From positions 209,586-273,585 of the forward strand of contig JBGCEZ010000022.1 of assembly GCA_045106735.1 (NCBI GenBank): a stretch of 64,000 bases of DNA, written 5' to 3'. The notes below the pieces were generated by a model. It worked only from the letters and a program-made list of their open reading frames with translations, made no database searches and was not told where the DNA came from. Shown here piece after piece: positions 16,965 through 27,167 of this stretch (positions within the stretch are counted from its first letter, which is position 1; every line of letters starts with the position of its first letter). Source of the stretch: JBGCEZ01 sp045106735. Lineage in GTDB: Bacteria; Planctomycetota; Phycisphaerae; Phycisphaerales; SM1A02. Made by a program: the position numbers and the translations under genes.

Positions 16965-18359
16965 ATGGCCGACGCCACCGCCACCGCCGACAGCCCCTAC
17001 GACATCCAAGTCGAAGACGCTGGTCCTGCCCGCAAGCGCCTCAAGATCACGGTGCCGGCCGACCACATCGCGTCGAAGATCGAGGATTCGATGGGCGCCC
17101 TGGCCTCCACCGCCGCCCTCCCCGGCTTCCGCAAGGGCCGCGCCCCGCTCGCCCTCCTCGAGCGCCGCTTCGGCACCGCCGTGCGAGACGAAGCCCGCGG
17201 CCAGATCATCGCCGAGAGCTACTCGGCCGCGCTGGAGTCCAACGACCTCAAGCCGGTGAGTGAGCCCGAGCCGGTCGACGACATCGACAGCCTCGAGCTG
17301 GTGGACGGCAAGCCCCTGACGTTCTCCGTCGAGGTCGAAGTCGTCCCCGACATCCCGATGCCGGAGCTCAAGGGCGTCGCGGTCAAGAAGCCGATGAAGG
17401 AAGCCGACGAGGACATGATCGCCGCCGAGATCGAGCGCCAGTGCGTGCAGGCCGGCACCGTCGTCGACGCCGAAATGCCCCTGCTCGCCGGTGACAAGAT
17501 CGTTGGCCCCGGTACCGCGACCAAGGACGGCGAAGACGAGCCGTTCTTCGAGCACCCCGGCGTTGATGTCATCGTCCCCGAGAAGGAAGACGGCGGCAAC
17601 GGTGCGATCCTCGGCCTCCTGGTCGAAGGCCTGCACGACATGCTCATCGGGCAGAAGCTCGGCGACGAGGTTTCGGTCTCCGTCACCGGCCCCGATTCCC
17701 ACGAACTCGAGCACATTCGCGGCGAGATGCTCACGATCAAGATGACCATCGAGCAGGCGATGCGGATCGATCCGGCCACCCCGGCCGAGGTCGTCGAACG
17801 CTTCGGCCTCGAGAGCGAAGACATCCTCAAGGAGCAGGTCAAGCTTGCCCTCGAGCAGCGCATCGCGGTCGAACAGCAGGCGGCGATGCGGGAGCAGGTC
17901 TACACCTACCTCAGCGACAACGCCGAGTTTGAACTGCCCGAGAAAATGACCGAGAACCAGGCCCAGCGCATGCTGGAGCGGGCCCGTCTCGAGATGATGT
18001 ACCGCGGTTCGATGTCGGCCGAAGAGGTCGAGCAGAAGATCGCCGAGCTCCGCACGGAAGCCCAGGACGAGAGCCGCAAGCGGCTCAAGCTCCAGTTCCT
18101 GCTGCACAAGCTTGCCGACGATCTGGACATCCAGGTGACCGAGCAAGAAGTGAACGGCCGCATCGCCATGATCGCCCAGCAGCGTCAGGTGCGTCCGGAC
18201 AAGCTCAAGAAGGACCTGATCGAGAACGGCGCGATCGGCCAGATCGGCACGCAGATCCGCGACCACAAGGCCGTGGACCGCATCATCGACGACGCGTCGA
18301 TCTCCGAGGTGCCGGCCGACGACTGGAACGCCGAAGTCGAGGCCAAGAACGCCAAGTGA
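16965..18359 (+). CDS. tig: Trigger factor (ribosome-associated chaperone)
   Basis: The 464-residue protein has the N-terminal ribosome-docking domain with the signature GFRKGRAP at residues 54-61, a middle FKBP-like domain that is strongly acidic and diverged (about 160-240), and a long helical C-terminal chaperone domain ending in an acidic tail. It binds nascent chains at the ribosomal exit. The ATG at 16965 gives the canonical start length. The stop overlaps the GTG of the next gene (GTGA), so the two are probably translationally coupled, and clpX follows in the classic tig-clp order. Confidence 0.93.
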   Translation: MADATATADSPYDIQVEDAGPARKRLKITVPADHIASKIEDSMGALASTAALPGFRKGRAPLALLERRFGTAVRDEARGQIIAESYSAALESNDLKPVSEPEPVDDIDSLELVDGKPLTFSVEVEVVPDIPMPELKGVAVKKPMKEADEDMIAAEIERQCVQAGTVVDAEMPLLAGDKIVGPGTATKDGEDEPFFEHPGVDVIVPEKEDGGNGAILGLLVEGLHDMLIGQKLGDEVSVSVTGPDSHELEHIRGEMLTIKMTIEQAMRIDPATPAEVVERFGLESEDILKEQVKLALEQRIAVEQQAAMREQVYTYLSDNAEFELPEKMTENQAQRMLERARLEMMYRGSMSAEEVEQKIAELRTEAQDESRKRLKLQFLLHKLADDLDIQVTEQEVNGRIAMIAQQRQVRPDKLKKDLIENGAIGQIGTQIRDHKAVDRIIDDASISEVPADDWNAEVEAKNAK

Positions 18360-18775
18360 TCCACGGGGATTCCGGCGGGCGGACGAACGGTACGCGCCGG
18401 TTGGGCCACTTCGGCCCGACCGGGCGACTTCCGTCGCTCGCCCTCTGGTGCTCCGCGCTGAGCGTGTCCGTGGCGAAGACCGCCCATGCCGCCCCCGGTC
18501 GATCGGCCGGGGGTTTGTTCTCGGACGTGCTCCCCTGGGTCATCGGACTCGTCGTGATCGCGGTCGTTGGCGGCGTGGTGATCGTCCGCGTGCGGCGAGC
18601 TTTGCGCGATCCGGAAGAAGCGCCGGGCGGGGTCGGATTCACGCTGCACGACCTCAGAACCATGCATGCGCGAGGCGAGATGACGGATGTGGAGTTTCGC
18701 GCTGCGCGGGATGCGATGATCGCCGGGGTCAAAGATGCCGCCGCACGGTCCGCGAACCCGGACGAAAGCGCCTGA
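18356..18775 (+). CDS. Small membrane protein with SHOCT-like C-terminal motif
   Basis: The 139-residue frame starts with GTG overlapping the tig stop by 4 nt. It has a signal-peptide-like segment ending AKTAHA-AP (about residues 26-46), one transmembrane helix (WVIGLVVIAVVGGVVIV, about 61-77), and a C-terminal stretch of about 30 residues (LHDLRTMHARGEMTDVEFR) like the SHOCT motif, a short amphipathic element at the ends of many bacterial membrane proteins. The function is unknown. It sits where clpP often lies between tig and clpX, but it is not ClpP: there is no Ser-His-Asp protease core. Confidence 0.7.
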   Translation: MIHGDSGGRTNGTRRLGHFGPTGRLPSLALWCSALSVSVAKTAHAAPGRSAGGLFSDVLPWVIGLVVIAVVGGVVIVRVRRALRDPEEAPGGVGFTLHDLRTMHARGEMTDVEFRAARDAMIAGVKDAAARSANPDESA

Positions 18776-18802
18776 ATCCCCGCCGTCGTTGGGGAGCCGC
18801 CG

Positions 18803-18808
18803 TACAAT
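18803..18808 (+). promoter_or_regulatory. Possible -10 box TACAAT upstream of clpX
   Basis: TACAAT lies 129 nt before the clpX ATG. No good -35 is visible at the expected distance, so this is tentative. Confidence 0.3.
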
Positions 18809-18937
18809 CGACCGATATCGCCGAGACCCGGTTCGCGCGCCCAGTCGGCCCGCCAGAACCGGTCCGCGAGCCCACGCCAGCCCTTCCCCGCTTTCGGGGG
18901 TCTCGGGCCCGAGCGTTTCGACGAGGAATCGACCCGC

Positions 18938-20404
<1,467 letters not shown>

Positions 20405-20434
20405 GTCGACGTGCCAGTCCATCCGGTGGGCCAC

Positions 20435-20473
20435 CCAGCGAGTTGGCCAGCGAGTTGGCCAGCGAGTTGGCCC
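20435..20473. repeat. 12-bp tandem repeat after clpX
   Basis: Three consecutive copies of ccagcgagttgg lie between the clpX stop and its terminator. Confidence 0.8.
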
Positions 20474-20493
20474 GCCCCCGATGATTGACGACG

Positions 20494-20520
20494 ACCGCCC
20501 CCAGCCTTGGGGGCGGTTTT
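20494..20520 (+). terminator. Rho-independent terminator after clpX
   Basis: A 10-bp stem (ACCGCCCCCA with TGGGGGCGGT), loop GCCT, then TTTT. Confidence 0.9.
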
Positions 20521-20600
20521 CAATCCGGCCGCCGGCCACACCCCTTGGGTCGGAACGCATCCGGATCGGCGAACTGCCCCTCTCGGCCACCCGACGCGGG

Positions 20601-20630
20601 TTGCGGCCTCCGCCGCCGCACCGCTATACT
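20601..20630 (+). promoter_or_regulatory. Sigma70-type promoter upstream of rpmB
   Basis: TTGCGG and TATACT with an 18-nt spacer; the leader to the rpmB ATG is about 28 nt and contains the Shine-Dalgarno. Confidence 0.7.
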
Positions 20631-20664
20631 CATCGATCCACTGCATTGGCCGAGGAGTTCACCC

Positions 20665-20949
20665 ATGCCGCGCGTCTGCCATTTCACCGGAGCCCGGACG
20701 ACCACCGGTCGTCGTCTTCGCTATCGCGGTCGCCCCAAGTACCTCGGCGGCATCGGCCTCAAGGTCACGGCGATCAGCAAGCGAACCTTCAAGCCCAACA
20801 TCCAGACCGTTCGCGCGGTCGTGGATGGCAAGCCCGCCCGCATCAAGGTGACGGCCAAGGCGATCAAGAACGGGTTCGTCGTCAAGCCGCTCAAGCGGAA
20901 GTACGGCTACACCCGCAAGCTCGCCCAGGCTGCCGCGGCCGGCAAGTGA
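20665..20949 (+). CDS. rpmB: 50S ribosomal protein L28
   Basis: The 94-residue basic protein begins MPRVCHFTGARTTTGRR, the expected L28 N-terminus (C-x-x-T/C-G-K pattern with the first cysteine retained), followed by KRTFKPNIQTVRAVVDGKPARIKV and a Lys/Arg-rich C-terminus. It is slightly longer than the usual 60-80 residues because of the C-terminal extension. GAGGAG 7 nt before the ATG decides the start. Confidence 0.95.
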   Translation: MPRVCHFTGARTTTGRRLRYRGRPKYLGGIGLKVTAISKRTFKPNIQTVRAVVDGKPARIKVTAKAIKNGFVVKPLKRKYGYTRKLAQAAAAGK

Positions 20950-21559
20950 GTCCACGGCATCCTCGGTCGGCTCGTGGCCCTGCCTTCGTAGGAAGGGACG
21001 GCCAGTCGCCCGCCCACTGATGCCACGGTCCTCGCGCTGACCGCCACGCCACCCGCCGGTTCGGTGGGCCGCGCCCCGAGGGCGGGTCCGCATCGGTGCA
21101 CGAACAAGATCACGCGGCTCTCCACGCGGGAGCCGCGTTGTTGTGCGCAGAATGTGATGTTCGGCGGCCCAGTTGGCGATTCGAGATCGGTCCATGCCGG
21201 GCGAAATCCCTCATTCCCAGGGAAAATCGGACGCAATGTCCACGCGTCGTTTGCTCCCTTCCCAGACCGGTCTAGGCTTGTGCAGCGAACGACCATTTGG
21301 AGGGAGGCTGGCCCACGCGGCTTCGGTCCCCTCAACACCCGCGACGTTCGATTCCAGAGACTTGCACGACACCTTTCGCCTGCCCCCGGTGGTGGTCATG
21401 GTTCGCTGCATTCGCGTTCACGCCCGAGCTGCCTCACCTTCGTGAGGCTCGCCGGCGTCGATCGGGATGCCAAGCCCATGCCCCCCCGCGGACGGGTTCG
21501 CCTTGAGTTTGCAATGCCCGGTCTTTGCCGGTCATCGCCCATCGGTGCCCCTCTTCCCC
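20950..21559. other. Intergenic region between rpmB and dnaG
   Basis: Besides the terminator at 21112-21145, the part 21150-21430 is noticeably less GC-rich than its surroundings and may hold dnaG control elements. I could not identify a clear promoter or any gene here. Confidence 0.5.
21112..21145 (+). terminator. Stem-loop terminator after rpmB
   Basis: ACGCGGCTC and GAGCCGCGT form a stem around an eight-base loop, followed by TGTTGT, 163 nt past the rpmB stop. Confidence 0.65.
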
Positions 21560-24172
21560 GTGAATCGCTCAGGCGGCAATCTCGACGTTGAACGGGTCCG
21601 CGACGCCACCGATCTGGTTCGCCTCATTGGCGAACACGTGAAACTCGACCGCAAGGGTCGGGAGCACGTGGGCGTCTGCCCGTTCCACGATGACTCCTCC
21701 CCGTCCATGCACGTGGTGAGCCACAAGGGCCCGGGCTTCTACAAGTGCTTTGCCTGCGGGGCGAGCGGCGACTGCTTCACCTTCGTGAAGGAGTACCACC
21801 GCATCGAGTTCCGCGAGGCCCTGCAGATGTTGGCCGAGCGAGCCGGCATCCCGCTCCAGCCCCTCGGCGGCCGCGGAAGCTCCGGGCGCACCAGTGACCA
21901 GCCGACCCGCAACGACCTGCTTGAGGCCTGCCGCTTCGCCCTCGGCTTTTTCCGCCAGACCCTTGCCCATCCGCAGCGCGGCACGACCGGCCGCGACGTG
22001 ATCGAGCAGCGCGGCATCAGCCCCGAAATGGTCGAGGCTTTCGGCATCGGCTACGCCCCGCCGGGCTTTGACAACCTGCGTGAGCGGATTGAACAGAGCG
22101 ATATCGCCGTGCGGTCGGCGGTCGGGGCGGGACTGCTCAAGCGGCGCGACAGCGGCGGCAACTACGACGCGTTTCGGAACCGGCTGATGTTCCCCATCGG
22201 CGATGAGATGGGACGACCGGTCGCCTTTGGGGCCCGGATCATCGACCCGGAAGACACTCCGAAGTACCTGAACAGCCCCGAGACGCGGATCTTCAACAAG
22301 TCGGCGACGCTCTTTGGCCTGCACCTGGCTCGCCGTGCGATCGTCGACGCCGGCCACGCGATCATCACCGAGGGCTACACGGACGTCATCGCCTGCCATC
22401 AGGCCGGCGTGGCCAACGTCGTCGGCACCCTCGGCACTGCCCTGACCCCCGACCACGCCGAACGCCTGGCCCGTTCAACCGATCGAGCGGTCCTGGTCTT
22501 TGACGGCGACACCGCCGGCCAGAAGGCCGCGGACCGTGCCGTCGCCGTCTTCTTCCGCTCCAACGTGGATGTCCGCGTGTGCATCCTGCCCGACGGCAAG
22601 GATCCCGACGATTTCCTGCGCGAGCACGGGGCCGAGGGCTTCCGGGCCCAGGTTGATGGGGCCGAAGACGCGTTGCGATGGAAGCTCGGCCGGTTCCGCG
22701 CCGCCGCCGATCCGTCGGCGGGCGTCTCCGCCCGCGAGCAGGCCCTCTCCGCCTTTCTCGATGACTTGACCGATCTCGGCTTCGCCGCCATGAGCACCGT
22801 GCGTCGCCAGCTCGTGCTCGACCAACTGCAGCGCCTGCTCCGCATTCCGGTCGTGGAACTCGACGGCCAACTCCGCCGGCGCGAAACCGAACGGGCCGCC
22901 CGCGCCCGCCGCGATCGCGATCGCCAGCGCGCCCGCGACGCCCGGCCCCGCCCCGCGCCCGATGGCACATCGGGGACCTCGGAAACCTCGGCCACGCGGT
23001 CGACCGCGTCCGCGCCGGCGCCGACGTCCGGCTCAGGCCCAGGCTCCGCCCCCGCAAGAAGGTCAGGGTCCACCGCGGGCAATGCCAAGACCGCGCAGGC
23101 CCCGGCAAAGTCCGGATCGCAAACGACCTCGACGTCTGGCTCGACGTCCGGCCCGAAGGGCGGCTCAATCGCGGCGTCCACGTCGGCTGCCGCGGCCGCC
23201 GCATCCTCGGCCCCGTCCACCGAAATCCCGGTCGACGCCGACGGCCGCCCGCTGATCGCCCCCGGCGATGTGGACATCGACCCTGATGACGTCGGCCCCC
23301 TGGCGGGACCGCTCGACCACGATCCGCGCTCGGCGGCCGCCCCGGTCATCACCACCGCGGCTGAGCACCACGCCTCGCCCGCCTCGGAACACATCTCCCG
23401 AGCCCGGCGGCTGGCGGAGCGCGACTTCGCGGCCCTGGCCCTCACCGATGCCGAGACCCTGGCTCGACTTTGCCGCGAGGTGGCCGCGGTCGACGCCGAG
23501 GCCCGGGCCGCCGCCGCCGCCGCCCTGCGTGAGTCCTCCGATCCCGACACGATTCCGCCGGGCCGCATCGCCGCACGGCTGGACGGGTTGCATGATGGCC
23601 AGCCGCTCGGCGAGGACCACGATCCGCACACCGCGCCCGCCCTCCTGCCCTGGCTCACCGCCCGCGGGAGCTTCGCGGACGCCGCCGCCCATACCGTGGC
23701 CCGCTGCATGGCCGAGTGGATTGCCGCCGGCGGCTCCGAAGTGGCCCCCGCTCCCGGCACCGCCCGGATCATGGACGAATCACCCGACGAGTCGACCCGC
23801 ATGCAAGTCGCCACCCTCCACTTCGAGGGCGAGCGTCTGTCCGAGTCGGCCCGGTCCCGCGATGCATCGGGCCCGGATCCCGTGGCCGTCGCCCTCGACG
23901 CGCTGCTGGAGTGCCTGGGCCGCGAACGGGCCGCCGCGGCCGGCAATCGGGCCCGCATGGACGCCGCCGCCGGCGCGATGGACGCCGAGGGCCTCGCCGC
24001 CCTCATTGAAGAGCGTCGCCGCCAGGGTGCGTCCCCGTCGGCCATCGCTCGCCGGCCTCCCGGCAGTCCGCGCCCCCCCGGTCCCCGACCCGGGTCCGGA
24101 TACCGCCCTCCGTCCGGGAACGGTCGATCCGGGCGGTTCTCGGGCCCTCGCCATCCTGCCCCGCCTCCCTGA
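21560..24172 (+). CDS. dnaG: DNA primase with long disordered C-terminal extension
   Basis: The 870-residue protein has the CHC2 zinc-binding domain (VCPFHDD then YKCFACGASGDCF, about residues 35-70), the primase core, and a TOPRIM domain (AIITEGYTDVIACHQAG, then LVFDGDTAGQKAADRAV). After about residue 450 it departs from normal primases (usual length ~600): a Ser/Thr/Ala/Gly/Pro-rich linker of roughly 150 residues, an acidic Pro-Asp stretch, a helical region perhaps equivalent to the helicase-binding domain, and a Pro/Gly/Arg-rich tail. The start is uncertain: GTG 21560 places 11 residues before VRDATDLV as in other primases, while an in-frame ATG at 21467 would add 31 residues. No Shine-Dalgarno is seen at either. 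It is followed by rpoD, the classic macromolecular synthesis order. Confidence 0.92.
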   Translation: MNRSGGNLDVERVRDATDLVRLIGEHVKLDRKGREHVGVCPFHDDSSPSMHVVSHKGPGFYKCFACGASGDCFTFVKEYHRIEFREALQMLAERAGIPLQPLGGRGSSGRTSDQPTRNDLLEACRFALGFFRQTLAHPQRGTTGRDVIEQRGISPEMVEAFGIGYAPPGFDNLRERIEQSDIAVRSAVGAGLLKRRDSGGNYDAFRNRLMFPIGDEMGRPVAFGARIIDPEDTPKYLNSPETRIFNKSATLFGLHLARRAIVDAGHAIITEGYTDVIACHQAGVANVVGTLGTALTPDHAERLARSTDRAVLVFDGDTAGQKAADRAVAVFFRSNVDVRVCILPDGKDPDDFLREHGAEGFRAQVDGAEDALRWKLGRFRAAADPSAGVSAREQALSAFLDDLTDLGFAAMSTVRRQLVLDQLQRLLRIPVVELDGQLRRRETERAARARRDRDRQRARDARPRPAPDGTSGTSETSATRSTASAPAPTSGSGPGSAPARRSGSTAGNAKTAQAPAKSGSQTTSTSGSTSGPKGGSIAASTSAAAAAASSAPSTEIPVDADGRPLIAPGDVDIDPDDVGPLAGPLDHDPRSAAAPVITTAAEHHASPASEHISRARRLAERDFAALALTDAETLARLCREVAAVDAEARAAAAAALRESSDPDTIPPGRIAARLDGLHDGQPLGEDHDPHTAPALLPWLTARGSFADAAAHTVARCMAEWIAAGGSEVAPAPGTARIMDESPDESTRMQVATLHFEGERLSESARSRDASGPDPVAVALDALLECLGRERAAAAGNRARMDAAAGAMDAEGLAALIEERRRQGASPSAIARRPPGSPRPPGPRPGSGYRPPSGNGRSGRFSGPRHPAPPP

Positions 24173-24205
24173 CCCGGTGGATTGCCTTGCACCGGAGAAG
24201 TCGAT

Positions 24206-24234
24206 CCGACATGCGTTCGAATCGCGCCTAGTAT
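24206..24234 (+). promoter_or_regulatory. Possible promoter upstream of rpoD
   Basis: CCGACA and TAGTAT are separated by 17 nt, 52 nt before the rpoD GTG start. Confidence 0.4.
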
Positions 24235-24286
24235 TTCCCTTGGACCCTGTCCAGACTCATTTTTCCCTCCGCCGGAGTCCCGCGCC

Positions 24287-26119
24287 GTGAGCGTGACCCT
24301 TGAAGAACTGCATCCGCCGCTTCGATCCTTGGTCGAGGCCGGTCTGGCCCGTCAGTGGATCAGCTACGAAGAGCTGAACACCTGCCTGCCTGACGAGCTC
24401 GTGGACCCCGAGCGGCTCGATGAGCTGATCGTGCTGGTCGATGGCGCCAGCATCGAGATGCGGGACGCCCCGCGCGTTCGGCACCTCGGCGGCCCCGGTT
24501 TCCTCGCGCCCCTTCAGACGAACCTGAAGTTCAAGCGCGATGACCCGAACAAGGGCAATGCTGTTGCCCGCGTCAACCTTGACGATCCCGAGGTGGCCGA
24601 AGACCAGATTCCGCCGGATGAGCTCGACGACGATTCGAGCACCACCACGACGACCACCACCACGACGACCACCACCGAAGGCACCCAAGAGGAGCAGCAG
24701 GCGGTCATCGAGGAGGCGATCAGCGACGCCGGCAGCAAGCGGATCGACGACCCGATCCGCATGTACCTCACGCAGATGGGCACGATTCCGCTGCTCACCC
24801 GCGAAGAGGAAATCCGGCTGGCCAAGAAAATCGAGACGACGCGGATGATCTTCCGCCGCCGCGTGCTCGAATCGGACTATGCCGCCCAGCAGGCGGTCGA
24901 GACGCTGCAGCAGGTGCACGACGGCAACTTGCCGTTCGATCGCACCATGCGCATCTCGACGGCCGAGGAGAACGCCAAGGAAAAGGTTGCGTCGCGCATC
25001 CCCGTGAACCTGGCCACCATCCGTTTGCTGCTCGCGGCGAACCGCGTTGACTTCGATCGCCTGATCGAAGGCGGCAGCGAGTCGCGCGGCGAGAAGATCC
25101 ACGAGGAGATGGAGCGGCGCCGCCGCAAGATCGCCACGCTGATCGAGGAATGCTGCCTTCGGACGGCCCGCATCCAGCCGCTCATGCGCCGGCTCGAGTC
25201 CATCGCCAAGAAGGCCCGCCAGCTCGAACAAGAGCTCGAGCGCGCCGAGAAGCATCCCGACCGCGTCGATCCTGAGGACGCGATCGTGATGGGCGAAGAG
25301 CTCGAAGGGCTCACGAGCCTCGTCACCGAAACTCCGGATCAGCTGCGCACGCGGCTGGAAATCATCCGGCGCGTCTTCGACGAGTACGAGCAGGCCAAAC
25401 GCGACCTCTCGGGCGGCAACCTCCGCCTCGTGGTGTCGATCGCCAAGAAGTACCGCAACCGCGGCCTCCCCTTCCTGGACATTATCCAGGAAGGCAACAC
25501 CGGCCTCATGCGTGCAGTGGACAAGTACGAGTACCAGCGCGGGTACAAGTTCTCGACGTACGCCACGTGGTGGATTCGCCAGGCGATCACCCGGGCCATC
25601 GCCGATCACGCCCGCACCATTCGCGTGCCGGTCCACATGATCGAAACGATGAGCAAGCTCCGCACGATCCAGAAGCAGTTGCTGCAGATCCACGGACGCG
25701 AGCCCACGATCGAGGAGATCGCCGACAAGGCCAAGATGAGCGTCGACGAGACCCGCCGGGTCATGAAGATCTCGCGCCACCCGATCAGCCTGGACCGGCC
25801 GGTCGGCGAGAGCGAGGACTCGCAGTTCGGCGACTTCATCGAGGACGAGCGTCAGGAATCGCCGTCGGATTCGGCCACCAGCGAAATGCTGCGGCAGCGG
25901 ATCAACGACGTCCTCAAGACGCTCACCTACCGCGAGCGGGAGATCCTGAAGCTGCGCTACGGCGTGGGCGACGGATACACCTACACGCTCGAGGAAGTCG
26001 GCCGCATCTTCAAGGTCACCCGCGAACGCGTGCGGCAGGTCGAATCCAAGGCCATCCGCAAGCTCCAGCACCCCGTCCGTCGTCGCCGTTTGGCGAACTT
26101 CATCGGGATGGAGGAGTAG
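24287..26119 (+). CDS. rpoD: Primary RNA polymerase sigma factor (sigma70)
   Basis: The 610-residue protein has an N-terminal region 1.1-like acidic domain, region 1.2 (DPIRMYLTQMGTIPLLTREEE), a long non-conserved helical insert, regions 2.1-2.4 (NLRLVVSIAKKYRNRG to FSTYATWWIRQAITRAIADH), region 3 (RVPVHMIETMSKL), and region 4 with the HTH (TLEEVGRIFKVTRERVRQVE). An uninterrupted run of 12 threonines (T119-T130), encoded by mixed ACC/ACG codons, links regions 1.1 and 1.2. The start is taken at GTG 24287, with GGAG 12 nt upstream. It is followed by a strong terminator. Confidence 0.95.
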   Translation: MSVTLEELHPPLRSLVEAGLARQWISYEELNTCLPDELVDPERLDELIVLVDGASIEMRDAPRVRHLGGPGFLAPLQTNLKFKRDDPNKGNAVARVNLDDPEVAEDQIPPDELDDDSSTTTTTTTTTTTTEGTQEEQQAVIEEAISDAGSKRIDDPIRMYLTQMGTIPLLTREEEIRLAKKIETTRMIFRRRVLESDYAAQQAVETLQQVHDGNLPFDRTMRISTAEENAKEKVASRIPVNLATIRLLLAANRVDFDRLIEGGSESRGEKIHEEMERRRRKIATLIEECCLRTARIQPLMRRLESIAKKARQLEQELERAEKHPDRVDPEDAIVMGEELEGLTSLVTETPDQLRTRLEIIRRVFDEYEQAKRDLSGGNLRLVVSIAKKYRNRGLPFLDIIQEGNTGLMRAVDKYEYQRGYKFSTYATWWIRQAITRAIADHARTIRVPVHMIETMSKLRTIQKQLLQIHGREPTIEEIADKAKMSVDETRRVMKISRHPISLDRPVGESEDSQFGDFIEDERQESPSDSATSEMLRQRINDVLKTLTYREREILKLRYGVGDGYTYTLEEVGRIFKVTRERVRQVESKAIRKLQHPVRRRRLANFIGMEE

Positions 26120-26183
26120 TCGCGGGCAGTGGCCACTGAGCGGGTCACCATCACGGATCGCCCGCCCACGATCGATTGACGCA

Positions 26184-26215
26184 GCGCCCGTCCCGGCTCC
26201 CGGGGCGGGCGTTGT
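26184..26215 (+). terminator. Rho-independent terminator after rpoD
   Basis: A 12-bp stem (CGCCCGTCCCGG with CCGGGGCGGGCG) with a short CTC-type loop is followed by TTGTT. Confidence 0.8.
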
Positions 26216-26253
26216 TCGTGGGCCGGCGAGCACAGTGCCGCCGCCGAGGCTGG

Positions 26254-26259
26254 TACCGT
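26254..26259 (+). promoter_or_regulatory. -10 box TACCGT of a leaderless start (broken membrane-protein gene)
   Basis: TACCGT ends 6 nt before GTG 26266. Confidence 0.45.
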
Positions 26260-26265
26260 GATGGC

Positions 26266-26836
26266 GTGGAACGGCCCTTCGAAACCGCGACCGTGTACGC
26301 CTGGTTGATGATGCTCGGCGGCGTGGCCACCTTGCTGATCGCGGTCCCGCGAGCGCACCGCATCCGAACGTTCAACTCGACCGCGGTCGAAGTCGTGGCG
26401 ACGGTCCTTGATGGCCGGGCTGGTCCGCGCCGAACCTCAGTCTTGACAGCCCGTTGAAAAACCTCGCCCCGTCCTGAGCGCGATCATTCCGCCCCTCGCT
26501 TTGTCGCCGAATCTCGGCGTATCGAGTGGATATGCCTTCGATTCAGCTCCGCGCGAGGGACGGAAGCACCGCACTCAGAACGAGACGGGCTTCTTCAACG
26601 GACTGTTGAGCGTGGAACACTTCTCGGCCGGCGTGCGGTATCGCCGCGATGTCACGGTGCCCGTGATCCACGAAGCCCAGTGGCCGAGCAGCATTCGGCT
26701 GCGGCACCCGCCAAACGATCCCACAGACCTGCGATTGCCGCAGGATCCGACGTACTGGTTACCCGTCCTGACCGGCCTCGGCCTGCTGGTCCTTGGGGGC
26801 GCCGGCGCTTGGTACTTCCCCGAAATTCGCGAGTGA
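26266..26836 (+). pseudogene. DUF3592-like small membrane protein gene split by a foldback element
   Basis: The first part (26266-26446) encodes a transmembrane helix (WLMMLGGVATLLIAVP) and the strand VEVVATVLDGRA typical at the start of DUF3592-like domains. The frame then stops inside the inserted element. The second part (26610-26836) resumes with VEHFSAGVRYRRDVTVP, a RLRHPPNDP segment like the YNP-x-NP end of that family, and a second transmembrane helix (VLTGLGLLVLGGAGAWYF). Removing the 159-bp element plus one TTGA joins the parts in frame as a 135-residue protein with no other lesion. The family assignment is tentative; the disruption is read directly from the sequence. Confidence 0.75.
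26447..26605. mobile_element. Foldback MITE-like element, copy 2, flanked by TTGA duplication
   Basis: The 159-bp element has terminal inverted repeats CAGCCCGTTGAAAAACC and CAGTCCGTTGAAGAAGCC (read inward from each end). The two halves remain complementary for about 75 bp, so it can fold into one long hairpin. TTGA occurs directly before (26443-26446) and after (26606-26609) it, consistent with a 4-bp target duplication. It is nearly identical to copy 1 at 1379-1538 and encodes nothing recognisable. It would need a transposase supplied elsewhere. Confidence 0.88.
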
Positions 26837-27167
26837 GCGACGGCGCGGACGCGTGGTCAACGCCGAGCCCCCCTCCCAGGACCGAACCTGGCGGTACTGC
26901 GCTGGGCGCCAGCCACTCGGCCAGTCCCACGCCAACGAATCCCACGCCGTTCCAACGCCCCTATCCACCAGTGGCATTGGTCCGGTCACCATGACGCCCG
27001 TCCGGCGCGAACGAAATTGATCGGCGACTCGCTCGGATCGCGCTCGGCGCCCAGATCCGCCGAGCGATCCAAGGACGGGTGACGGGGTTCAAGTCGCGAT
27101 CCATGGGCCGCGCCGGTTGGATCGGCCCGGAGGCCTCCCGGTTCGGCGACGGCATTGGGAAGCCGCA
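26837..27167. other. Intergenic region without a recognisable gene
   Basis: This stretch lies between two broken genes and shows no convincing coding frame, promoter or hairpin. It may contain further decayed sequence. Confidence 0.4.

Noticed and set aside
24205..24235. A tRNA T-arm (GTTCGAATC)
   Set aside because: No acceptor stem, anticodon arm or D-arm can be formed around it.
26501..26836. An independent 111-codon gene
   Set aside because: Its first third lies inside the foldback element; the remainder is the second half of the interrupted gene.
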